Source: Zopfochytrium polystomum (taxonomy: Eukaryota; Chytridiomycota; Chytridiomycetes; Chytridiales; Chytridiaceae). From it: a DNA stretch of 64,000 bases. Shown piece after piece: positions 1 through 12,469 of this stretch. Within the stretch, counting starts at the first letter, position 1; each line of letters begins with the position of its first letter. The DNA is taken from the NCBI GenBank assembly GCA_025765615.1, contig JAIVFJ010000126.1, forward strand, positions 124,001 to 188,000. The letters run 5' to 3'. The position numbers and the translations under genes are program-made. The notes beneath the pieces were generated by a model. It ran no database searches and was not told where the DNA came from. It saw only the letters and a program-made list of their open reading frames with translations.

Positions 1-2451
1 AGGTGTTTCCACGTGCGAGTTCCCTGCTGGTGACCTTCTGACCCCTTCTCTCTCTCCCCCCCGTCGCTGGTGACGACGAGGGCTCCTGCAGCACCGTCCA
101 CGATGAGGGGCGCTAGGTCGCACCCTGTCCGTCCCGTCGCTATTAACCGCTCCTGTTGTATTTGAGATTAGGTTCCTGAGATAAAAACCCCTGTTTCCCT
201 CTTCTCTCTCTTTATCCTGCAGTTGTGTTGCACCCTCGGGAGTGCCCTTCTGTTTCCCCTCACATCAGCCTGTGGCCACACAAGTAATCGGTGCTCTGGC
301 ACCAATCCCTCAGAGGATTGTCCCTCTGAATGTTCATTCTTTGTGCTTGAGACCCCTGTTGGACAGGTCAGTAGGGATACTTTGTGGACTAGGCAAGTAG
401 TAGGGTTGAAACACCCCCTAGACAACAGCCCAATAAAGTTAGTTTTAGCCTATTATTTGGTTTCCCTCACTCTATGGCCCAGATCCCAGGGTCAAAGGAG
501 TAAGTATAGTCTCACATTTGCATGTTGTTGCCAACTGCTGATAATATCTTTTGCACCAGAAAGCAGTCCCTTACTGCTGGTGATTGCACCTGGCGTGTTG
601 AAAGGGCACCAACAGACTTGAGTCAGCATGGAGTGAGAAAGCTTGTTTCGAGTGTGAGCCCTTTTCTTGTTAAGAGCGAAGTGCCATTTGTTGGCAAAGT
701 AGATGGAGAGCTGGTGCTCTCAGACAGGTTGGTCTTGTTTAGAGTGCAGAACAACCCTTTTTTTGTAAGAGCAAAGCACCCTATATGAATGAGGTATTGA
801 CCTAAGGTAGAGCTTGAAGAGCTTTGCAGATCGGGGTAGGGGTATGGTGACTCAGATAACATTAATGGTTTTGTTTGTTGTGCTTGAGGGTAGAGAGAGA
901 GCAGGCAGATGTGATCAGGATCTGGGATGATGCTTCTCTGGAGCTGCTGGGGCTCCCCTTTTATGCTGCAGGTGGTCTCAGGAATCAGACTTTAATGATA
1001 GCCTTTTAGCTCTGAGCGATAAATTTTAGACTTTGAGGAGTCAGAAGGCCGGCATGACATCATTGTTGCATCACACTGATTTGGCCAGAACTTCCATGGA
1101 GTTATGTGTGCAAAGGAGTAAGTCAGGCTCCCTGTCAAGCTCCTGTAATCATTCCTATCAAAGTGCTAGAGTGAAGCACATTGATGGTCTACCCAGACTC
1201 AGGATCGAAACTACCTCTAAGCACTTGTGCAGTGTCAAAGAGCAGGAGAAGTGTAGACAACATTGTGACCAGCCTGAATACCATCTTAATTCATCTTTAC
1301 TCTTGAAGACAGGTCAGAGGATCCTAAAAGGTGTTGGTAATGTGTGCAAACTCCAACACTTACTTGTCTGTGGTTGAACCTTCATGCCCAGTGGAAAGTT
1401 TTCAACATGGGTCGCAACGCAACTACTCTAATAACTACTGGGGATTGGCAGTGTTGTGAGACTGTGCTCTCTAACTCCTCACCTAGGGCTGTAGGTGGAA
1501 ACTAGAGCATGGACCTAAATACCAATCCTGACTAATGAAAAGGGGCAAAAGGAGGGTGTCTAGGGGCACTAGACAGGAAAGTGTATTTGGAGTCTTAAAA
1601 AGCCCAAGAAAAAACACAAATAAATCTCTAACACAAAAGAGGGGTTTCTCACACCAAAGCATGAAACAGACACAATCACAAAAGAAAGCATAATCCTCTG
1701 GTGCAAGACACAGAAGGGTTTCATCTGGGGCACAAGGCCAAAGCCAAGTTAGACCAGAGACAGAACCAACTTGATCGGTAAGACCGACTGAATCGGTAAG
1801 GGGAGTGACAAGCCACTACAACCCATCAAAAGAAACAACAAAAGAAATAAACAACAAGTCAAACCCTGAGTTGGAGGGGGTTGGAGAGACAAAGGGCAGA
1901 CACAAGGAACAGTTAGTGTGCAGAGGTGCCTGTTGAACTAAATCAGAACTGTTTTCCACTTAACAGAACCAGACACAACTTGTCTCACTCCAAGGAGAGT
2001 GTTCCAACTCAATCCAAGGAAGAGGGTGCAACCAGGGTAGGAGACAGTGGGACTCTTCTTGCTCCATCCTACCAGGAGACAGACCTCTGCCTCACCAGGC
2101 CAGAGAGAATAACCTGTCTTAGAAGCAAGGAAGGTCAATACCCACTCCCACACACAAGGAAGACACCAAAGACAACCACAGGCATTAGCATGAAAGGAAG
2201 TGGGTCTGAACCCAGCGAACCAGGCCCACCAAAGGCCAAGGGAACCATCACCAGGGACTGGGAGGAATACCAGAGAGACCATACCACCACATAATACCTG
2301 ACCAGCCGACTCATTCATATCACCTTGAGAGACCTGGATTTGAAGCGATGTATTGACAGGAACCGGCGAGGCACTACCACAGTTTTACCCTCCCACCGTC
2401 CATCATCAAGTAGCTCCTACCCCAGACCAGCCTAAACAGTATGTGCAGAAT

Positions 2452-2541
2452 GGTGAGGTGCACTGGGACTTGAACCCAGCACACTGCCATAAATGGCCAA
2501 GAGAACCAATTCTCCTGTCACACACCAGGGGACTGCCACCC
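2452..2541 (-). repeat. Degenerate tRNA-like segment (possible SINE head)
   Basis: Read on the minus strand, a clean T-arm is visible: a 5-bp CTGGG/CCCAG stem closes a TTCAAGT loop (plus 2463-2479). A TGGC-containing A-box-like segment lies near plus 2525-2538. The presumed anticodon stem (GAGAA/TTCTC) closes only a 4-base loop, and the acceptor strands do not pair well, so this is not a functional tRNA. A tRNA-derived SINE or a tRNA pseudogene fits best. Confidence 0.35.
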
Positions 2542-3242
2542 CCAGCTCATACACACAGTCAGAGAAGGAATAAGGGCAGGCAAGAAGACTTCAGGTACAG
2601 GTTCTAAGGGGCAACAAGAATGGGGGGGTGGGCTGCTTAAATAGGAGAGGGTTGGAATCAGCAGGGTGAAGGAAGAAGGAAGGGAAAAGAGGGGAAAACT
2701 TATACAAAAGAACAAAACAATAAATAAAACAACAAAGAAGAGAGAGGAGGAGTGAGTCACCAAACAATGGGGCTGAGCCATCAAACAAGGAAGACAGCTC
2801 AGAAAATCATGGAGCATTTCTTGGCATCAGCTGCCAAGAAAGATGGAGGAGATGGAGAGAGCTGGTTGGTGCAAAGAGGAAGACAGTCACTCACAGCCAC
2901 AAAAGAAAAGAGAGACACACACAGAGACAACAAACAAACAAATAAATAAAAGATAAAACAGTAAAAACAGGAAAAACAGGATAAACTACTAATTGAAAAA
3001 ATAAGTAAAAATCATCAATAAAGAAAGGAGAAAAAATCCTATGATCTCATACCCTTTCATGAGGCCTTTCATCATGGTAGCTTATGTAGCAGCTCTGTGT
3101 TAGCTCTGTGTACACCTGGACTCTGTACTTCTACCCACTGAAGCACATCATCCTAATCCATTTCCAAAAGTGAGGGGCAAGGCTTAGTCATTGTGCAGAA
3201 CTTAGCATTTCTGCATCATTCAGTCAGTGACTGCCAGCATGT

Positions 3243-3302
3243 CTCGAACTTAGCACCTTTCCCATTGAAGGGAGCGCTCTACACCACTGAGCTAGAGGGC
3301 CT
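3243..3302 (-). repeat. Second degenerate tRNA-like segment
   Basis: The minus strand carries TAGCTCAGTGGTGTAGAGCG (plus 3275-3294), an almost perfect tRNA A-box and D-arm. An anticodon-stem-like hairpin (TCCC/GGGA) and a GTTCGAG B-box-like motif follow at the expected spacing. The T stem and acceptor stem are broken. It lies about 0.8 kb from the other tRNA-like piece and on the same strand, which supports a family of tRNA-derived SINEs over isolated tRNA genes. Confidence 0.4.
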
Positions 3303-4870
3303 CTGGCCAGTAGTGCAGAGCGGTCTGAGCCATTCGGCCTGCAACTTAGTGCGTAATAATAACATGAATAATATACATGGCCGCGGCTAAGAGACAGTCC
3401 AAATCTCAGTGGTTCGGCTTGCAGGGACAATAATAACCCATGAAAATAATAAGAAATTGGGTCCAGCCATGTTACGTCACTTTGTGAAACGTTGTTTGGT
3501 CAAGTCAAATTGATAATCCTCACAAGTTATCAGTTAAAAAAGCGGGGTATACTCTTTTTATTTGAGGTCGCAGGCTCAACAGCCTGTCATCCTCACAGTG
3601 TCCTGTCTTGCACTTGGTTCTCACTTTTTGTCTCCTTTAAGAAGCTGGCGCCAGTTTTCTGTTGGACAAATAACTGGCATGTGATGTTTTCGTCTTGTTC
3701 GTCCAAGTCTTTTGCCCAATCTGTTTCTGCAGAGTTTCAGTCATTTCATTGAGTTGATTGTTTCTTCCTCTGGTTCTGTTTTGTATTTATTTCCGTGGTT
3801 TGTGCTTGTCGTTCATTATTCTTTTCTCAGTTATCAGTTTCTCTTGCATCCCTCGCAATACACACAACGTGAACAGTGGTTCCCACTCTCCTTACGCTTA
3901 CGCTTGCTCGCTTAGTCCCGTGGGCGCTACCCTTTGGCCCTCGGCCTGCGGGCTTGCTTTGTCACATGGCACTGGTCAGAGTACTAAAGCCAAAAGACAG
4001 TCAGTTTGTTGATCCAGCAAATCTGACTACACAAGTTGTGTTCCAATTCCAATCTTCACATTCTGCATCCAACCGTGACAAAAGCTGATGAGAGGATTGC
4101 AAACTGTTGACTCAAAGACTAAGTGCCAAGAGAGCTTGCAGCCTCACGTAAAATCTTCACTCTCCTGGGGGCTGGAGGCTCATTGATGCATTTGGGAAAA
4201 AATCTTGCTATATCATCAAACCAAGCCAAATTGAATCGACACTTTGGGCTCCAGACATTGTCGGGGCACCAGCAGCCACAAGGGGAGTTGGAACTGAAAA
4301 CTCAAATAGTGTCAAAAATAGAAAGATGGCCTCCTCTGCAGGTATTCCCATGACCCCTACGTCATTTGAACACGCAACCTTTCCTGGGTTCATGTTGAAT
4401 TACACAAAGGGTCTCTGTTATACTGGATGGAATCTGCTGCCTCACACTGAAAACACGAATATTTTCAATCCTCCTGAAACAGAGGTGGTGTGAGACTATG
4501 AGTCTATGAGACACTCAGCCGCCAGGGCGGCTCTTAATCATTCATTGATCCTTGGAGAATATGATGTCATGTTTCACCAAAGCTCAGGACTGAGGAGTCC
4601 GGGGGAGATCAATGGAGATCAATACACACACACATGTGGTTGTGCAGCATCACCGATCACTGGATCAGCAACGAACAGGTCCGCCTCTATCGGACAGCAT
4701 GTTCTTCGTTTTTTTTTTTTTATCTCATTCTCGCCAGTCGTCCGTCCATTTGCACAGCCACCCACAGAGCCAGGGCGAGAAGGAAAAAAAAAAAAAGAAA
4801 AAAAAAAAAAAAGGGAGAAACCCAATCATCATTTCATTTTCATCATCGTCATTCGAGCCATCGCGCAGCC

Positions 4871-6408
4871 ATGGAGAACGGCGCTACCAACACCGTCGCC
4901 ATCGACCCGCAGCAGCAGCTGCGCCGCGAGCAGATCGCGCGCGACACCTTCGCCGCCTTCCAGTGGGTGCGCGTCGTCGACATGATGCAGAACGGCGCCG
5001 GCGGCACCGAGCTGGTCAAGACCGCCATCAAGGTGCTGCCCGCCACCGACTTTGTCGCAGAGGGCATGGCGCGCAGCGCCTTTGCCTCCTTCGACGTCGC
5101 CACCGTGCCGTCGCCGATGGGCAACGCCCTGCTGAGCATCTACGCCCGCGCGGACGCCGCTAAGGCCTGGGCTTTTTTCGGCGTCGACGCCGTCTGGCTC
5201 GGATACCTCGCCGTCTACGCCCTGTGGCGGCCCCTGGCCCCCGCCGCACAGGAGTCTGGCGCGTGCTCGTTCCTCGTCCGCATCATGCAGTTCTGGGTTC
5301 TCCACCTCGCTTGGACCATCGGCCTCAAGGGCCTCAAGGTGAACGGCATCAACGCAAACCACTGGGCCGTCCAGGCCTTTGGCGTACTCCTGTGGTTCCT
5401 TAGCCTGTAAGTAGCGGTAGCGGAGTGGTGGCCTTGGCGGATCCCAGCAGATGAATACCAAAAGCAAACAAGCAAGCGCTAACGCCCCCCATCTTTCTTT
5501 ATTCCAGCTGGTTCTTCCTCGTCGCCAACGTATCGCTCACCTTCCGCCAGTGCCGCGTCGAAGACCACGACCTCTGGTCCATGGCCTTCTGGCGAGTAGT
5601 CACGCTCTACATCAAGCCGTCCATCACCTTTGCGGGCGTCTGCTGGTCGGGCTACATTTGCGCAACGAACCGCGAGGTCGTGCCCCTCTCGTCCCTGCTC
5701 GATGCTACCATCACCCACATCGCATCCACCACCCCGGGCGCCACAGAGCTCGTCGCCGCCGCGGTGGCCACGAACGCCGCGTACCGGCTGCAGGACGCCC
5801 TGGCCGCCAACGCGGACGGTCGGCCGCCGGCGGCGGCGGCTCCGGCGGAGGCGGTCGCCGCGCCAGCCCCCGCGTCCGCGCTGCCGCCCGCGATCCAGGC
5901 GCAGGCGCAGACGTTTGTCGACCGCGTGCGCGGCCTGTCGACGTTCCTGTACGCCCCGGCGTCGATCTACCTGGGCACCGACGTGGCCGGGGCCGCCGCG
6001 GCCACCGGCGCGGCGGCGCCGGTGCTGACGGACTCTGCGCACCTGATGGCGGAGCCCGCGGACGCGGAAGTCTCTGACGGCGCCGACGCGGCCGACTCCA
6101 CCGCGACAGCCACCACTACGCCAGTACCCGCCGCAACAACCGCCGCAACCACAACGACGACGACGACGACGACCACGACGACGACGGCGCAGCTGCGGCG
6201 GCGGTACGTGAAGGACGAGGAGCCGGAGGTGTGTCCTATCTGCACGATGGCGTTCGAGCCGCGGCAGAGCCTGAAGCGGCTGCCGTGCAAGCACGTGTAC
6301 CATGAGGCGTGCATCGACGAGTGGCTGCTGAGCGCGGAGCTGCCCATCCGGCAGGACTCGGCGCACACGCAGTGCCCGCTGTGCAGGAGGACCGCCGTCG
6401 TGCTGTGA
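4871..6408 (+). CDS. Multi-pass membrane RING-H2 protein (probable E3 ubiquitin ligase)
   Basis: Two exons (4871-5406, 5508-6408) joined by a 101-bp GTAAGT...CAG intron give 478 residues. Hydrophobic segments lie near residues 98-118, 132-150, 163-190 and 207-226. A long alanine/proline region and a threonine run follow. The C-terminus carries a RING-H2 finger with Cys421, Cys424, Cys439, His441, His444, Cys447, Cys468 and Cys471. The loop between Cys447 and Cys468 is longer than usual. This order, membrane helices then a C-terminal RING-H2, is typical of ER or endomembrane ubiquitin ligases; the substrate is unknown. The start is the first ATG in frame with the first helices. It converges on the Sec1 gene downstream. 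The finger assignment is firm; the family is not resolved. Confidence 0.8.
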
Positions 6409-7121
6409 GCCCACGGAAGTGCGTTGCGTCCCCCCCCTGGTGTACTTTTTCTTGTCGCCACTGGGTGCAGTCTCTCTCTCCCTCTCTCTCTATTTCTCTC
6501 TTTCCCCCCCTTTCTCCTCTCTCTCTCTTTCTTTCTTTCCTACCTTTTCTCCTTCCTTTACCTCCTTCCGCCCACGTCCTTGGTTGGCCCCTATTCTCGT
6601 CCGGCCCCCCCTTATCTTCCCTCATATTCGAAAAACAAAAGGAAAAGTGACTTCCTGTTGGTGCCTCGTTTCGTATGCTCCCCTTCGAAAGGAAAAGAAG
6701 GTGTAAACAACAACAGATATTCTTGATCAGCCTCGATCGGACCCTCTCTTTGCCCAAATCCTCCGTTGAGCGGGTCTCGGGACAAAAAGGAACAAGAAGC
6801 GCAGGACGCGATCGAAGGAGTGTCCGTTTGGGGGGGTTGGCACCATTCCGTACCTCCATTCCACGGGCGTTGCCTTTCTTTTGTTTGCTCGTTTCTTTCC
6901 AATAAACACACACACACACCCCAACACACACAAGTCCCTTTGGCGCTCGCCGGCGAACTTTCGCGAAAGATCCCAAATCGACGCAGGAAGAAAAAAAAAG
7001 AAAAAAAAAAAAAAAAAGAGGGGAACACTAAACAATCAATAAAGCAGGGTACAGTGCGCATTAACAGAGAAAGAAAGAGAGAGAGAGAGAAGAACACCGG
7101 TGGGTTGGGAAGGAAAAGACC
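6409..7121. other. Convergent intergenic region with CT and CA runs
   Basis: This gap lies between the 3' ends of the RING gene (+) and the first Sec1 gene (-). It holds a CT-rich tract at 6,470-6,560, an AATAAA at 6901-6906 followed by CA repeats, an A-rich tract at 6,990-7,018, and a GA run near 7,075-7,090. No gene is seen. The AATAAA could be the polyadenylation signal of the RING transcript, but it is about 490 bases past the stop. Confidence 0.5.
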
Positions 7122-10100
7122 TCAGCCTCGTCGGTGGTTGGAACTGTACTGCGCCTTGAGCTGAGCCGTCGTCAACCCCGCGCCTCCCGAACTGCCCCCG
7201 GACTCGCCCGACCCTGACGACGACGACGACGAGGACGCTCCGTTCCCTCCCGGCTCGAGCATGTAATCGCCATACGGCTTTGTGCGCTGCGGGTACTGCA
7301 CTCCACCGCTGCCGCCGGCGCCGGGGGGCAGGCCCGACGAGGACGGCCCGACGTTGACGATGCCAAACTTTTTGGGGCCAGGCTGCCCGGCGGGCTGCGG
7401 CGACGGTCGGTACTGCGCCGCCGATGCCGCGGCCGACGACGACGAGGATGACGACGAAGACGGGGGCAGCAGCGACTGCGGGTCGTCGGACACGCGGCCA
7501 AAGCTGGCGGAGGGTCGGACGAGCGGGGACGAAGCGTGGGAGGCGGTGGTGGGGAAGGAGGAGGACGAATAGGCTATGGGTTGGACCAGCGGGCCGGGCG
7601 AGCGCGGCGCCGCCGACGGCGACGGCGGGGCCTGGCGGAAGGAGTTGAGGTCGACGCCTGGGGGTAGGGTCGCGGACACGGGGCCGAGGTTGAGGTTGGC
7701 CAGTCCGTAGTTTGCGTTGGCCGACGTCGGCACTTCGCCAACGCCGCGCGAGCGGGGCGGGATGGAGATTGGAGCGGGACCGGAGCCGTGGCCCGACGGG
7801 CTCGGGGGTCCGATCCGTCCCCCCGCGGTACTGATGGGTGCAATGAGGGGTCCGTTTTTGGGCCTCGGTGGTTCGCGACCCCTTGGTTCTTGAGAGCGAG
7901 AGCGGTCGCGATCCGAGGGGTAGGCGTCCAAGGTCGGGGCCGAATTGTAGCCATTCTCCATACGACCGTTTGGCGACGGGGAACGCCGATGCGGCGAAGG
8001 CGAACGGCGGTGCGGTGAAGGCGAGCGCCGGTGTGGGGAACCGGAGCGGCCATTTGATGAAGTGGGTGGACGAGAGGGCGACGCAGAGCGGCCGTTTGGG
8101 GACGAAGAACGACCATTTGACGGGACTGGACGAGACAGCGAAGCAGCTCGAGGTGGCTCCACCGCCGCTAGGCTTTGCATGGGCGCAGGCGTAGGCGCAG
8201 GCGCGGCCGACTTTTGCGCGTGGTTTTTGCCCCAACGCTGTGTCTTGCTTCGGGTTGGGACTGGGTCGTGGCTGCTCTTGCCGAAAAAGTCGAGCACACC
8301 AACAAATGAGTTCGGGACTAGCATATTCGTCGAGCCTAAATGCGCATTAAGCGTGACTTTCAATCATTAACTGAAATCGGAACGTACCAATGTAAATTTC
8401 ACGCTGGTACTTCTGGGCTATTAAATAGACTGCTCGGATCTCCGCGTATGAAAGCCCACCAAGGATGAAAATAATCGTTCGAGGGCCATTCAGGCGGTAA
8501 TCGTCAACGCCGTCGCCGTTTGGGCGAGCACGGCCCCATTTGAAACGCCCAACTGTTGACGTGGTTTGAGGAAGGTCAACAACAAGGCTTGGTCCTCTTC
8601 GACTCTCGCCGTGCCGGCGCACGGCTGACACGATTCCTTGGGCCCGGTTGCGTTTGGATGGTTCTTCAATGTAGGGAAAGGGATCGCCTGGCTTGTGGGA
8701 CAATCGGCCAAGTAGGTGGTCCTGCAGAATGAAACTGATTGCGGGGCAGAACTTGTCGAACGCGTCGTATTGGGTTTTCGGAAGGTAGCGTTCAAGAAGG
8801 TAGTCCTCTCCAGAAGATGACGTCATGGACTTATCCTCCTCCTCGTTGTTGCCGCCTCCTGCCAGAAACCCGAGGCCCAGAGAGTTCAAAATGCTGAACT
8901 CGTTGTTTTCTCCGCCGGCCGCCGGTGCCCCTTGAAACCTCCAGCGCCAACTTTCTGGCTTGGATTGTGAATGGAGAATCGGGCTTCTTGACGTCTCGCT
9001 TTTCTCCGGGAGTCACCCCGAAATGCCGTAATCCGTCAACAGCGGCAAGATCTTCAATGGTGATGGAAGCGCCTTCCGCAAGTGACTGTCGGTCCTCGTC
9101 ATCCAAACCATCGACTGTTAGCGTGTAGAGAAGGAGGAGCCTGATTTTATCGTCCAGGCTGTCGTACCCGACGAAATAGTTTCGCCGACGACCCCGCGAA
9201 GAGAAATGAAGACTGTTAGAAAAGCTTGCGTTCAGGGATGTGGCCAACCTACAGGACATCATCATTCTCCATTAGCTCTTCGAATGCCACCCAAAGCGCT
9301 TTGGGGTCTGGGTCGTCACCGTCTGGTGTTTCACCCACACACAGAACTTGTTCGAGCTCGCAGAGCTCGTTCAATGACCGGTCGACCATAACGGCATTGT
9401 TCAGCTGGGCGTTGAAGCTAATGAGTGCATCAAGCTGATCCTTCTTCTTGAGCATCTCCGGCAGATTGATGATAGCGTTCTTTAAGGTTTCTACACCAGC
9501 AGAGCCTGACAATTTCGCGGCGAGGCTTGTTGCTTTAATAAATTCTCTCACAGATTGTTTCACGGAGTCGAAAGCATCGATAAAAAATAAATGCCTAATA
9601 GAGTTCTGGTTTGCGAGTTTGAAGTGAGGAAAACGAGCAGGTCAATGGTGCAACACCTTCACTCACATACAGTTCGTCAATTCCATCCACAAGTGCCTTT
9701 TTAATACCTTTTTGCGTGTCAACTTCAACTCTAAAATTTAGTGGAGTAAGGACCGAAAACCAAGTCTATGAGGACGACACTGCAAGGCAACTTACACTAA
9801 GCGCTTCATTCCATTAATGTCCTCTTCTTCGACTTCGAACAGATCGTGGACTAGACTTTGATATGACAGCGTGTGGAGTAGCGGCGAGATGAGATCGATT
9901 GAGCGGTCCACAATAAGGAGCGTTGCTGGTCCGTTGAAGTCGTATGGCGTTGGTTTGGGAAAGTTCGGGTCAAACTTTTTGAGATCCAGCATCTCTTTGT
10001 GCAAAGACGTGGCCAGTCTTGCTGACAGACTTTCCATACTGCCGTCGGGACTGTGGTAACGAATATAGGGCTGTTCGTTTAGTGTCGCCAGCGCCGATCG

Positions 10101-11092
10101 CAACTATTTTGAGAATAGTTTGTCAGGAGTGCGACAATAGGTTGGACAAAGGCTCGCACCTTTTTCGCAATTCCTCCAATGAGCACATCAACTTCAGAGT
10201 CAGTAGCAAAACCGAACAGCTCTTGAGTCGCCTCTTCATAATCCACCATAAACACGCGCGCTTCCATCGCTATGGGAATGACAGTGTTAGCAAATTCACA
10301 TTCGCGGGGGAGAAAACGGCCAAACGTCAAAACCCACGTATGAAGTCGATCTCCATTTCGATCAGCTCGCGAATAAACTCCAGAACGCCAGAATTTTGAA
10401 AATCCTCAAACAAATAGTCTGGCAGTGGCGTAGTGAAGAAGACATAAGCCGTTTCATACAGCCGATTTCGTCTGTCAAAGTCTTCGATGATGCGTTGAAC
10501 GGCTTCGGGGGTGGGAGTGAGAAAGTAGACTGCATTCCAGGTCGGAAACGCGGCTCTTCTTGTTATAAGAGTCGTGACCTCTGCAGTCGCAGTGGAACAT
10601 TAAGAATTGCGACCTCTTCGAGGAAAGGTTTCAACAAAACACAAACCCCGAATGCCAAATCCTTGAAACTCTTCGAAAGTGCATTTACTGTCTAAGAGCA
10701 GACGCTCCGATCTGGTGTCGGTGATTAAGATCGAGGTGGAGCCGCTCGGAACTTTCCGAAACTGTTCAAATATTGCTGTTATCAAAGATTGGTGGGGAGG
10801 TGGGAAGAGCTGGTCAGCCTGACAATTGTCTTCTCCAACGGTCAGCGAAGGCAAGGCGGGGAAGCCATGGATCGGCCATGGATCGGCCACGAATCGGGTG
10901 CGATCGTCGACGGGGGTCCAACACTTTGGTGTCGGTGGTTTCCGTGTCGAGCGAAGCATGTCTACCAGAGAGCTGACGGTCGGAGGTGGCCGGACCAGGG
11001 AGTGGGTGGTGGGTGCTCTTGCTACTGGTGTGTGACATCATCAGCATCATCGTACCTTTTCTCAAGATGTCTTTCAGGCTACTCGACGACAT
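7122..11092 (-). CDS. SEC1: Sec1/Munc18-family SNARE regulator, paralogue 1
   Basis: A ten-exon chain keeps one open frame of about 1,062 residues: 11092-11056, 10775-10647, 10580-10338, 10269-10160, 10103-9796, 9730-9667, 9605-9253, 9158-8939, 8898-8388, 8335-7122. The SM fold is recognisable throughout (YETAYVFFT, DFNGPATLLIVDRS, IRYHSPDG, VDTQKG, RHLFFIDAF, KIRLLLLY, DYRLNGPRTIIFILGG, EIYIG). Family members bind syntaxin and guide SNARE assembly in exocytosis. The last exon adds about 370 residues rich in Ser, Pro and Arg, with tandem RSPSPH-type repeats near residues 730-785. The intron at 8938-8899 is only 40 bp and is the weakest junction; a one-base shift would also fit. A paralogue with matching exons lies at 18,336-24,406. 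Confidence 0.85.
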
Positions 11093-11302
11093 ACGAGCGA
11101 GGTACCGGGGTTTCGGGCGACGGCAAGGGCTGACGCGACGGACGTTTGGGAGGGCACGTCGCAAAGGCGCTTGATTGATTGGTTTTGGTCTTGATGATGA
11201 GGGCTGGTGTGGGTGGGGACTGGTTCAATGATTTGCTCTGTCTCTCTGCTGGTTCGTTCAAGCGCCACCCAATGTTTGTCAGGTGGCGAGACAGAGACAG
11301 TC

Positions 11303-11349
<47 letters not shown>

Positions 11350-11880
11350 GGTAGACTGACAGACAGACCGACCGACAGACCGGGAAGGGAGGGAATGAGA
11401 CAGTCAATGGCTTCAGCGGTCGGTGGTCGGTCGTTCGGTGTCTTTCGTTCCGCGCGTCTCAGCGACTGCAGAAGACAGACAGACACTTCCCACAAACGGA
11501 CGAACCCACACACACCCACGCAAACACACGCATACGCACACACACACACACAGACACACACACACACACACACACGCACACACACACACTCACACACACT
11601 CTCTCTCTCTTAAGAAGCGCCAACCATGTGGACCGGATTCCAGAGAAAGAGAAAGGAGAGCTCCAAGGGGATGGGGGACACGAGGATGGGTCGGTATGCA
11701 TGTTGACTGGAGAAGCAGAGGATGTTGCAATTGGTTCAATGAACTTAACGTTAACTTCATGGAGAAGCGCGGCCGGAATGCGAATGTGGAAAGAGAGGAA
11801 AGAGAAGAGAGAGAGTTAAGAGATTGCAGTGCAAAAGAGGGAAAAACGAAGTAGGGACGGAACTTCACAAAAGGAAGGTT
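11093..11880. repeat. Microsatellite-rich region upstream of Sec1 paralogue 1
   Basis: The likely promoter side of the first Sec1 gene contains an (ACAG)n array at about 11,308-11,350, a related GACAGACC-rich tail, and a CA-rich tract at about 11,500-11,600 that ends in a CT run. Open frames over these arrays are only repeat translations. No gene is supported. Confidence 0.65.
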
Positions 11881-12300
11881 CCGTATGCGGAGTTCAAAAT
11901 CCTCGAAGGCGTTCCGAAGGACTGTTTCCCGTTGAAGACGTCGGGAACACTTCCCCACAGCCAACAAACTCGCACGGGTACGTCACGCCTTGGCGAGAGG
12001 ACTTCACGTGGTGGTTCCTGCCGGTTAATTTATTGCCGTGGATCTTGGCCCAAGACCGGGAATTTTGCTGGCAACCAACACTACCCAAAGGCCTCGCGAA
12101 AACTTCCCACCGCCAGCAACCTCCACAGGTACACGTTCATGGTGGGACGACTGCATGCGATGGTTCCTGCCCGAAGGACTCTTGAAACCTTTCCAACAGA
12201 CGGCAACCTCGCACGGGTACTTCACGTTAACAACAGGCCTCGCCTTTCGCTTGGGCTTAAACGTTTACGTTTCTGTCCTCTGCAGAGGGGCCCAAACGAG
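11880..12300 (-). pseudogene. Broken C2H2 zinc-finger array (minus strand)
   Basis: Minus-strand frames contain several copies of a finger that begins YPCE. One copy (near 12,200-12,110) keeps Cys-x4-Cys and two histidines (KYPCEVAVCWKGF, then GRNHRMQSSH). The next copies have lost cysteines or change frame (VEVAGGGKFSRG), and one near 11,960 again reads YPCEFVGCGEVF. No continuous frame joins them, so this looks like the remains of a zinc-finger gene or of a zinc-finger-bearing repeat. A related array lies just downstream on the opposite strand. Confidence 0.5.
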
Positions 12301-12469
12301 TTCGCGAGGTTGATTTGACCGCGCAGCAGGCGAGGAGATGATTCGCACAGGCCAATTCTCTTCTTATCGGGGGGTACATATACAACCTTTCATTTTCAAA
12401 ACGAATTCAGGACACCCCCCAAGGTACTTACGCATCGTGATTGGGTTGTCATTCGCTGATCCCTTACAC

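Larger units (their letters stand above)
1..4870. other. Gene-free, repeat-like 5' region
   Basis: No reading frame here is supported by a recognisable domain or a plausible exon chain. Open frames such as those at 223-621, 1033-1377 and 1926-2294 are short and low in information. The base composition looks less GC-rich than the genes that follow. Two tRNA-like segments (2452-2541 and 3243-3302, minus strand) suggest decayed short interspersed elements. From about 4,620 the sequence becomes simple: a CA run, a T run near 4,709 and an A-rich stretch at 4,784-4,812, which probably form the promoter and leader of the RING gene that starts at 4,871. Confidence 0.6.

Noticed and set aside
2452..3302. 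Functional tRNA genes
   Set aside because: Anticodon and acceptor stems are broken in both segments, so only tRNA-derived repeats are claimed.
5479..6414. Minus-strand open frame of 311 codons opposite the RING gene
   Set aside because: It is an Arg-rich shadow of the GC-rich exon; the plus-strand frame carries the RING finger and membrane helices.
7036..8235. Alternative minus-strand frame of 399 codons in the Sec1 paralogue 1 tail
   Set aside because: The frame used follows from the splice phase of the SM core and reads regular RSPSP repeats; the alternative has no link to the core.
11308..11350. CRISPR-like array
   Set aside because: The (ACAG)n units have no spacers; it is a tetranucleotide microsatellite. 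No CRISPR array was seen anywhere in the window.
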